DNA of 64,000 nucleotides from Tetrahymena thermophila SB210. Lineage: Eukaryota; Ciliophora; Oligohymenophorea; Hymenostomatida; Tetrahymenidae. The notes beneath the pieces were generated by a model. It did not search any database. It had not been told where the DNA came from and saw only the letters and a program-made list of their open reading frames with translations. Location: positions 2,026,252 to 2,090,251 of the forward strand of contig NW_002476559.1 of assembly GCF_000189635.1 (NCBI RefSeq), written 5' to 3'. A program made the translations under genes and the position numbers. Shown piece after piece: positions 55,298-64,000 of this stretch. Position 1 is the first letter of the stretch, and every line of letters starts with the position of its first letter.

Positions 55298-56733
55298 TTT
55301 TAGTGAATTTATTTATGAAATTGCTTGTTATTTTACAAATTTATACAGGCAGAAAGAAGTATTATTTAAAACTAATCAACCTAAAGATTTTAATATCTTG
55401 TTTCTACTTAAACTTTATTTCTTTCAAATAGATGAGTTAATTATGTTAACAATTTTAGATATCTCCATTCAATATTTTCTGCTATTTATTATGTCTTCAA
55501 TCAATAGAATAAATAAATTCCTAAACATTCTTAATTTATATATAATAATAATATATTTGTTTAATTTGATAAATATTATTGACTGGACATTATCAATTAT
55601 TGAAGCTTGAATAATCAACTAGCCAATTTATTTATTTATATCAACTCAAATAAATCCATATTCCAATAGTTTCTTTTATTTGTATTTACAAAAATAATCT
55701 TTTTAATTGATGACTTCCTATTAAAACAAAAAAAATATTTACCTCTCTTATGAAGAAAATATATATTTTTATCTTCACCATTATTTCTTTGATTTCAAAT
55801 ATTATACATTTATTTATATTAAAATTTTAAAATATTCTAAATCACATGATTTAATTTTCATTTACAGAAAAAAAAAATAGGGTGATAACATAAAAATATA
55901 AAATTCAATTCTATTCAGTAAATAATTTGTTCGATATTTTTAAAGTTATTTTTTTCAAAATAAATCAATTTTATTATTTTTTGTGATTAATTATTTATAC
56001 ATAATGTGTATGTATGTATGTATGTATGTATTGATAGTTTTAATGATCATCTTTACTGAATTTATTTTGATTAATTATTGTAAGCATTTTAAAAACATAT
56101 ATGAACAGAACAAAAAAATTTTGATTAATAAAATAATAATAATTTTAAATATTACAAATCTTTATGTCATGGTTGGTGATATTTCAAATGCAGGAAAAGC
56201 TATAGAATAAATATATATTTCATTGTTTATTCGTAAAGAAACAGATTAATTTTTTTTGACATAATCTTAATGAGAAATTGAAAAATAAAAGTAAAAAGAT
56301 AGATATATTAACTACATGACTTTTTAATGCTGTAAAGGTTTCCCAAATTATTGAAGACCAACTCTGATTAAAAAATTATCAACTCATGTGTTTTGTTTTG
56401 TTTTGTTTTGTTTTGTATGCACTCTATTAAACATATACAAGAACGAACAGAAAAAGATGAAATAAATAATATAAATAATTTATCTAACTAATTTATTAAT
56501 TTAGTGTAATAGAAAATATGATACGCGCGATAAACAATCGAAGCCTATGAGATCAAATGTTTATTAAATTTAAATTTTTAATCTGATAATTTATAAGCGC
56601 AAAATAGAAGTAAGGGATTATATCAACTGCTTTTTTTATAAATAGATAGAATTAATTAATTAATTAATTAATTTAAAAAGAAATATAAAAATACAATTTA
56701 GTAAAATATTCTTATATCAGACTATTAACTTAA
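55298..56733. other. Divergent spacer with microsatellites
   Basis: 5' flanks of the second LRR gene and of the Q-rich gene. Contains TATG units (56008-56032), TTTTG units (56394-56416) and one copy of a flank repeat (own entry). Short open frames here are of biased composition and unsupported. Confidence 0.5.
55835..55970. repeat. Direct repeat copy 1, left flank of Q-rich gene
   Basis: Contains ATTCTAAATCACA, then an AGAAAAAAA run followed by ATAGGGTGATA (to 55887), AAATTCA, CAG and GATATTTTTAAAG in this order. The same ordered blocks recur at 59920-60025. Confidence 0.5.
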
Positions 56734-59589
56734 ATGTCTTGGAATTTTAGATCAACTTTAGAATAACTAGGTGAATTGTATTATAAATACTTAAAAACTT
56801 GCTTAAAGATTTATAAGCCTCATTTTTTTGTTGAGTATATTGAAAAAATTAGTGACAATATTGATGGTAATGATGAAGATGACTGCTGTTATAATTATTA
56901 CAATTAATATAGAATGAGGTAAATAAAAGTATTAGATACAGAGAAAAACATAAAAAAGATGTTAATTGTCTTTTAAACAGATTGTGATCGTGAAGAAAAA
57001 TTGATAACTTTTAAAGAAATTTTCACTAGCTTAGGAAGAAGCGATCTTGTACTGGATCTTTATGATTCTTATTTTTTAGATCCAGAGAGTACCTTCTATG
57101 TTTTTGAAATGGAATGTTATGATTTAACTTCAGATGCTCTATTAAATAAATGTATTGTACCTGTTCACCAGCTAAGAAAAATCGTGCAAAAATAATTAAA
57201 TTGCATTTTTAAATTATTACGTCTTGATCTCTAAGATAATTAAGCAGATGCTCCTCTTTACATCAATTTATTAAATCAGAATTAGATTTAAGTCAAGTTA
57301 AATCTCTTTGATTTTTATGAACAAATTTAAAGCTTATTAGATGAATCTTATGATGGTAAGAAAAAATAAATTAATGAATATGACAATGAAATACTTTAAG
57401 CAGCTAATATAGATGAAAATTTGATCATAGCAATCAATCAATAGCTATCAGAATATGAATAAAATACTTTCTTACCATAATCGAAGTAAAAGTTTTTAGA
57501 AAAGATACTAAGTATGAACTAAAAAGATTAAAAAGAGCACTGTTTAAAGATATTTGAAATGATTTCTTAGCATCCTCAATATAATAATTTTTAGATAATT
57601 TAAATTTAAAAGGAATATTTTGAATTATAATTAGAAAAACTAAATAAGACGATTTTACTGATAGGAATTAAATTCGATGCTGCTAATGAAGCCTTAAAAA
57701 TGGAAAATGAATATAAATAATTATACTTACTATCAGGAAAATTTAAATCATATTTGATAGACACATAAACTTTTTAATTAGAGAATTGCATCTACTTGTT
57801 GCTAGAATTTGAGAAAATTAATGATACTGAAGCAAATTAATCTATCAGATTATCTGATTATACTTATGAAAAAGATAGAGAAGCTTTTGATTTTTTGCAA
57901 ATGCTAATAGAAATCAGTTATGAACTCTATTTAAAATACAATATAAAATTAACAGATATAGATCCATATGAAATTTTAATTTAATAAAATATGTAATAAG
58001 GAATTAATTAAATTCTTATTGATAGATTTAACTTCAAAAATTGCTGTAAAGAGTATATTAAATTAATATCAAGATGTTTTGAGAGATTTAATAAATATTA
58101 TGATAAATTATAAAAATAATATTTTAACGGCAATATTAATTATGACAATAATCATTATCATTCAATACTTTCATATTTATAGATGGTATCAAACGATACA
58201 ATAAAAAATATAAATGAAATATAAAAGTAATACTAAAATATTACTAAAATGCTTGAGCTTCTTTAGACTGCAATCGAATTAAAAGAAAATAATTAATATT
58301 TCTATGCATATATATGCCAATATAATCCTTATAAATTATCAGTAGATTTAAAAAATTACTTTAGTACAGGTAAACAACTGGAATTATCAAAAAATATATT
58401 TGAACTTTTAATGAAAAACTAAGAAAAAATTAATAAATTAAAATTAAAAACGAATCATGCTTACTCAAAAATTCTAAATGAATTAAGGGATTAAAAATAA
58501 CGATCTTAATTGAATTAACTTCCATAATAAAACTAACCATTCTAAATTTAAGTATTTTAATAAAATTAATCATTCTAATAGAATTAATTATCTTTAAATT
58601 AACCACCTTTATCGAATGAGCCATTTTAATAAAATTAATAAAACTATTAACTTTCTTAATAAAATTAACCATTCTAAAACAATTAACTATTTTAATCTTA
58701 ACCACCTTTATGGAATGAGTCATAAAACTAACCATTCTAATGTTAAGTATTTTAATAAAATTAACCATTCTAATAGAATTAATTATCTTTAAATTAACCA
58801 CCTTTATCGAATGAGCCATTTTAACAAAATTAATAAAACTATTAACTTTCTTAATAAAATTAACCATTCTAAAACAATTAACTATTATTTTAATCTTAAC
58901 CGCCTTTATGGAATGAATCATTTTAATAAAACTATTAACTTTCTTAATAAAATTTACCATTCTAAAAGAATTAACTATTTTAATGTTAAGCACCTTTATG
59001 GAATTAGCCATTTTAATAAAATTAATCATTCCATCAACTTTCTTAATAAAATTAACCATTCTTATAAAATTAACTCCCATAAAAACTTCTCTTTTAAGGT
59101 AATGAAATATCCTTATTTTCATAAAACAAGCAAGACTAATCAAAAGAATTTTATTAGAAATAAAGTAGCCTTTTTCATAAATAAATTTTAGAAGAAATAG
59201 GACTTAGTAATGCTTAAGATTACAATTGTTACAATATTGGCTTATCTATTTGCAAATTTCTTAAAAATTTAAAAATTTTATGTCTTGAATTCGATGAAAG
59301 ATTTAATTTTGAAATTATTAATGAAGATTCTAACTTTCTGAAATTAAGCGATTAGATTTTAAGGTTAGATTTAATTTTCAATTCAAAAAATGAATACTTA
59401 ATAAATTTAATCTCACAATTATAATAGTATAAGAATCTTAACACATTAAGTATTGAAATTAATGAATTTAAAATAAAAATGATAGAAAGAATAGTTAAAA
59501 AATCTAAAAGATTAGTAAATATTAAAGTAATCCAGAAGAATATTTACAAGACTATTGAAATAGATTAAAAATTAGGCTTTTTTTTCTGA
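56734..59589 (+). CDS. Ciliate-specific protein with Q/N/P-rich repeat insert and LRR-like C-terminus
   Basis: One uninterrupted frame of 951 residues under the ciliate code. Residues 1-585 are helical and of normal complexity, without a known domain (start MSWNFRSTLEQLGELYYKYL). Residues about 590-790 are a tandem-repeat tract rich in Gln, Asn, Pro and Phe, built of FQQNQPFQ-like units, nearly all Gln being TAA or TAG. After it, residues about 810-950 look like three LRRs (FLKNLKILCLEF, LSDQILRLDLIF, QQYKNLNTLSIEI) and finish IVKKSKRLVNIKVIQ, comparable to the end of the 24-29 kb LRR gene. It is therefore probably a diverged, intronless relative of the LRR proteins with an inserted prion-like spacer. 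Stop TGA at 59587. Function unknown. Confidence 0.75.
58500..59095 (+). repeat. In-frame minisatellite, 195-bp higher-order period
   Basis: AGTATTTTAATAAAATTAA occurs at 58551 and 58746 and ATCGAATGAGCCATTTTAA at 58611 and 58806, both 195 bp (65 codons) apart. The copies are nearly identical; a third, diverged copy follows. Within each unit a shorter TTAATAAAATTAACCATTCT motif recurs. Because the period is a multiple of three, copy number changes keep the frame. Confidence 0.9.
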
Positions 59590-60621
59590 AGAAAAATTAA
59601 GCACATTACAGAATAAATAGAGTATCATATTAATTTTTGATTAATGGAGATAATTAAATATTATATTATAAAATAATTCAAGTGATTGGCATACATGCAC
59701 AAACATAGCCAACTTTAGTAATTGCATTTTTATTTGAATGTAATTTATAAATTTTATATAATTGAAAAATATAAATTAATTGAATATTAAAACTTCTTCA
59801 GATGTTTAGAATAAAGTTACCAATATATATTTGTGTTTAATGTATTAAATATTTATATCAGTTAAATTTTAGTATTATTTCTGTTAAAATATTTAATCAA
59901 AAAATTTTATCTTCAAAATTCTAAAATCACAGTTTGTTTTTATCATAGAAAAAAAATAGGGTGATACTGGAAATATTTAAATTCATCACGGCTGCTCAGA
60001 TAAATATTTTTAAAGAAATGTATTTATTTATGTATATATGTGGTCAATATTTTGAAAGTAAGTTATTTATTTTAAAACTGTATTTTTTTTAATAAAATAA
60101 TAAATGTTAGAAATATAAATAAATTTTGTTATTTTTTGAGATTAATAATACAAAAAAACATACGATGACAATTTTGATCATTAAATTAAATAAATTTCTT
60201 AAAAGCTAGATTGATTTTTGTATTATTTTTTTTATTCTGAATTTGATAGCTAGCTTGTGGCTTCACAAAAAAATCTGGTTTTAGTAAATAAGTAGAGTTA
60301 AATATATATATTTAAGTTTGATAACTCAAAAGGTTTTCATTCATATTTAAATAACAAATTGTTAATATTAGAAAATAAAAAATAAATAAGCAGCTTAAAA
60401 AACAAAAATAAATTAATAAAAATCAAAATAAATAAATAAAATTGAATAACCAAACAAAAAAATCTTGTCTTATCAGAAAACAAGTTGAAATTAATTATAT
60501 AATTTGATGTCAATTTATTTATTTTACTATTTCATGAAGTAAAACATAAAAAATAAACTTTGAATGAAAATTAGAAAATAAATATTAATATTTCATATTT
60601 CTTATTCAGTGTGAAGATAAG
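59590..60621. other. Intergenic between convergent genes
   Basis: 3' flanks of the Q-rich gene and the membrane protein. Contains the second copy of the flank repeat. No gene seen. Confidence 0.55.
59920..60025. repeat. Direct repeat copy 2, right flank of Q-rich gene
   Basis: ATTCTAAAATCACA, an AGAAAAAAAA run with ATAGGGTGATA (to 59966), AAATTCA, CTCAG and ATATTTTTAAAG in the same order as at 55.8 kb. Further right, TTTTGTTATTTTTTGAGATTAAT (60127-60149) matches TTTTATTATTTTTTGTGATTAAT at 55969. Confidence 0.5.
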
Positions 60622-62613
60622 TCATTTATTGCTGCCTTTAACTTCATTAATCTCATCTTTTAGCAAATCAGTTATTTCAGATATACCAGGGATATGTGAG
60701 ATCAGATCAGGAGCATATTTTTACATTTGGTCTTTCATATAATTTGAAATTAAAGGTGATGAATTACCTGTTTTCTTTTCTTATTTATCTCCATTAAGAG
60801 CATTGTTGTTCCCATTTGGAGAAAAGTCAAAAATCAAAGAATTTAGAATTCTTTTGTCTAAATCAGTGAGATAAACACTTTGTTCTTAGTCATAAGAAGT
60901 AGACTTGATATAACTTTTGAAGGAGTTCATCATCTCTTTTTAGTCTTTTTCGATAGTGTCAATTGCTTCTAGGTGGTTTTTCTTTTCATTCTTATCATTT
61001 ATAGGCAGAAGAGGTTAAGGAGAAATTTATGATTTTTTCTTAGTGTCCTATTTTTCATCCTTTTAATCATCTTAACAGTCTGAACCACAGAAATGCACTG
61101 CAGCATATTATTCTTTGGTCAGAAGGAGACGGATTGCTTTTTTTAAGAACAAAATATCTTCTACGCTGCTATTTAAATCTTATTCAGGGCTGCTCTTTTT
61201 CTGTAATGCCTAGATTTTTTCTTTTTGTTTTTAAACTTCACCAGTGACTTTCTTCTTAAGGCAAGGAGCAATCATTTTAAAAAGCGCAATAATACTCTCC
61301 CAATCACCACCAACGCTTTTAGTCACAAGACTATAAATATTTTTAGCCTAGTCTTAGTATAATTCTGCTTATTTAATAAGGTCTTCAGGACTTGTGATAG
61401 TTTTTTATTAACTTCCCTCATCAGTATCTTCCTTTTTCCCTTTACCATCACTATCATCTTCTTTTTCTCCCTTTTATTTACCCTTTTATTATTTGCTTTT
61501 TCCATCATCTTTTTCTTGCTTTTATTCTTTATTTAAATTTTTTTACAGTAATTATTAAGCAGTCTTTGCAAAAGAACCCTTTAAATTTGCTGTCATTAAA
61601 TCCTTAGTCAAAGCATTTTTTGAGAAATTAGGAAGGATGGCTTTTAAAATAGAGAAGGCAATTTCTCCCAAAGAGATTGCAACTGGCACAAGTGCCATCA
61701 AAGTGGAATATTGAATGTCAAGCTTAACAGAAAATGCGTCTAAATCAAATGAAAGAAAAAGTAAAGAATTTTAATTATTCTCAAGTGTAAGAAGCTAATT
61801 GCTATTATATTAATCTGATCTTTTAAATTCATAAGCTGCACTGTTCGAATTAGTCTTTGTGCTTGCGAACAAACCACTATAAACATTAGTGATAGCATTA
61901 ACAATCTTAATTTTGCTAAATATTCCTAATGAGACGTCCAAATAGTATGTTTCTTAGTCATAAATAGTCTCAAATTAATTAGAAATATGATTATATTGAT
62001 TAGCAAATAAGATAATGTCGAAGTAACTAAATTAACTAATTAGATTATCAATATCAGTAGATAATGCACAATTAGGTAGACCTGAGCATCTCTTAGCAGT
62101 TAAAATTAATTCTGTTTATGGCTATCTCAAAGTAACAAGCTACAAATTCTGTCCGTTACTGTCTTTCGCTTAGCTAAAATCAGGGCAATAATAGATAGCC
62201 AAATTAGGATCAGAGTTCTAGCAATACTTTAATGGTATATTGATTTTCTGAGATGTTTTGTGATCATAATAGTGAACTTCAAAAATGAGATAGACTAAGT
62301 TATTGGCTTGTTATATTGCATCCAAGGATCCATCAGTACCACTGAAATATTAGAATGCGAATAGATCTTAGGTTAAGTTAAATGTATGTTTGTTAAAGTT
62401 CATCGTTTGAAGGTATGCTACACTAGGCTCAATTTAATTACTTCCATACTAGTATGCCAAGAATCCAAAGTAACCAAAAGAAAAAGCATGGATGAGTAAA
62501 GATACAACTGCACCTTTTTTTGTTCTTTTAGGGGCTTAATAAGAAGAAGCAAACTTATCAAAGTTTGACAAAATGTCTTTCCCTTCGCTGAAAAGTTAAG
62601 TTATGAATTGCAT
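60622..62613 (-). CDS. Two-pass membrane protein of a ciliate-specific family
   Basis: Single exon of 663 residues, stop TGA at 60624..60622. Residues about 27-47 (VVSLLIHAFSFGYFGFLAYQ) form a first membrane helix preceded by basic TKKG. A luminal or external domain of about 250 residues follows, with several Cys (YCQNSD, YYCPDF, KRCSGLPNC). A second helix (about 303-325, LMALVPVAISLGEIAFSIL) leads into a long charged C-terminal part: a Lys/Glu/Gln-rich stretch near 365-400 (KGKKEDTDEGS) and a helical tail with a possible second coiled coil. The layout basic-KKG, helix, large Cys domain, helix, charged tail is common among ciliate proteins annotated only as transmembrane. I recognise no enzyme motif. 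The N-terminus is cytosolic by the positive-inside rule. Confidence 0.75.
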
Positions 62614-64000
62614 GTTTCTTATTATATTTTTTATTTATTTTGAATTATATCAAATTATGCGAAAAATCACTCAGCATTTAAAGTAACCTAGCTATCATTC
62701 AACGTTAATTCTAGGAAACATAAATAAATAAATAATTAAGTAAGTGAGTGAGTTATTTAGCTGAAATAAAATTAAATAAAAAAACTAAAATTATAATTTT
62801 CATATTAATTATTTGATTAAATAAAAGATGTTTGTATTTTTTTATTTATTTATTTAGATTTTTTTAAATCAGGAGAATGTTTCAGTGAGTATGTTTTTTA
62901 ATTTTTTATTAATTAAATTTGAGATTACAATTTTACTTTTTTATCAAAAATCTCTTAAAATAGTATTGTTAATTAATTAATTAATTAATTATTTGATCCA
63001 TTAACTAATTGATTAATGCTATTGTTTTATTTGTAACAAACAAATCCAATTTTTAAAATATGAGTATTGTATGGTAATAAAAATAGTTTATATTGTAAGA
63101 AGAATTTATATATATATAGTACCCTAAGGTACTGCCTTTTTTCAAGTCTACATACACGAATAATAATAAGATTTATATTTTTTAATAGTTTCAAACTAAT
63201 TATTGAGTGAGATTGCTATGTTACACTGGCTTACTTACTTTACTTTGTTGTAAAGGATATATTAAAGAATAAATTAAAGTAATAAAATAAATAGAAAAAC
63301 TTAAGAAACATTTTTAAAAATATTTTGAATGTCTATCTGCCTATCTTTATGTTAAAGCGCATTGAAACAATTAAAAATTAGTAACTAAATATGAATTAAA
63401 AGTTAAGGAAAAGTTAGTAATGATTGATCGATCTTAATTAATTAATCAATCAGTTATAGTTCATGAAAATTAAAATAAACCAATCAAGGTAAACAAAAAT
63501 TTTTGAGATTTTCTTTTGAAATAGTTTGTAAGATAAATTAATTAATCAAAAAATGCAAAGGGTGAGTTTAAAATTATGACTGTAAACTTTTAAAAAAGGA
63601 AATATTAGAATATCATAAAAACACAAAGGAAGAAATTCTTTTTGTATAGAATCCCAAAAACTAAACTAGTTTTATTTTAAAACTAATTTAGAAGTCCTTC
63701 TAATATTATTCAATATTTTTAGAATAGTTTTATTTTTACATTTATAGCTTGTTAATTTTGTAAAATGAAATCATTAGTTTTTAAATTGGCATAGCTGCTT
63801 GCTTACACCTAAGAAAAAATTTATTTGTTTTCTTTTATTAAGTTATTATATTTTTATATATTTATTTACTAATTAGCTTAGGTTGCTTTATTGAGAGAGT
63901 AAATTTTATTTCTGAAGGGCTGAATAAATTTTATAAAAGACTAATTTGATTTAGATTTATTTCTAGTTGTAAAGAAATTTTTTTCTGCATTTGTTGTGGG
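62614..64000. other. Right-end spacer
   Basis: 5' flank of the membrane protein gene and unexplained sequence to the window end. TTAA runs at 62970-62995. A perfect hairpin at 63118-63133 (AGTACC, CTAA loop, GGTACT) is followed by CTGCC and six T. No exon supported. Confidence 0.5.

Noticed and set aside
55983..56210. 75-residue frame beginning MINYLYIMCMYVCMYV
   Set aside because: Driven by a TATG microsatellite and AT-rich spacer; no family match or splice support.
58430..59143. 237-residue minus-strand frame of I/K/N/F repeats
   Set aside because: It is the mirror of the Q-rich minisatellite; the plus-strand frame runs unbroken for 951 codons through it, with normal-complexity protein on both sides.
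58811..59191. 126-residue plus-strand frame with HFNKINKTINFLNK repeats
   Set aside because: A different frame of the same minisatellite; it does not join any flanking coding sequence.

Overview
This window looks like macronuclear DNA of a ciliate, very probably Tetrahymena or a close relative. The sequence is extremely AT-rich. Every recognisable gene stays open only if TAA and TAG are read as glutamine and TGA alone as stop. Introns are mostly short, AT-rich and GT...AG bounded, and each spliced model below was checked for reading-frame continuity by hand. There are no telomeric G4T2 runs, rRNA or recognisable tRNA genes, so this appears to be an internal piece of a chromosome.

Layout. 1-0.84 kb: 3' part missing, minus-strand gene for a protein with a galactose-binding-like fold. 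2.6-6.3 kb: RBM25-like splicing factor. 7.4-7.8 kb: SSNA1/NA14 coiled-coil protein. 9.3-11.6 kb: XRRA1-like leucine-rich-repeat protein. 12.3-12.8 kb (minus): LC8-type dynein light chain. 13.3-15.1 kb: a poorly resolved candidate gene. 16.5-18.0 kb (minus): Ran GTPase. 19.8-22.2 kb (minus): SF3B4 (SAP49). 22.8-23.5 kb: small Q/N-rich protein. 24.2-29.0 kb: LRR protein with about one repeat per exon. 29.9-31.2 kb: membrane-anchored, catalytically dead pepsin-like protein. 32.1-33.5 kb (minus): equilibrative nucleoside transporter. 35.7-41.8 kb (minus): Elongator subunit ELP1, 12 exons. 42.4-44.5 kb (minus): pseudokinase fused to TPRs. 45.8-51.5 kb: ABCC-type ABC transporter, 8 exons. 53.2-55.3 kb (minus): second multi-exon LRR protein. 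56.7-59.6 kb: one-exon protein with a Q/N/P-rich tandem-repeat insert. 60.6-62.6 kb (minus): two-pass ciliate membrane protein.

The conserved genes are housekeeping: pre-mRNA splicing (RBM25-like, SF3B4), nuclear transport (Ran), tRNA wobble modification (ELP1) and nucleoside/organic-anion transport. SSNA1, the XRRA1-like protein and LC8 form a short run of genes whose relatives are mostly linked to microtubules and cilia. The right part (53-60 kb) holds fast-evolving, ciliate-specific LRR-related genes with tandem repeats and a duplicated flank. The most unusual signals are intronic inverted repeats in the Ran gene, paired hairpins in the long RBM25 intron, the symmetric single-LRR exons, the in-frame 195-bp repeat encoding a glutamine-rich prion-like tract, and two degenerate enzyme domains (kinase and aspartyl protease).
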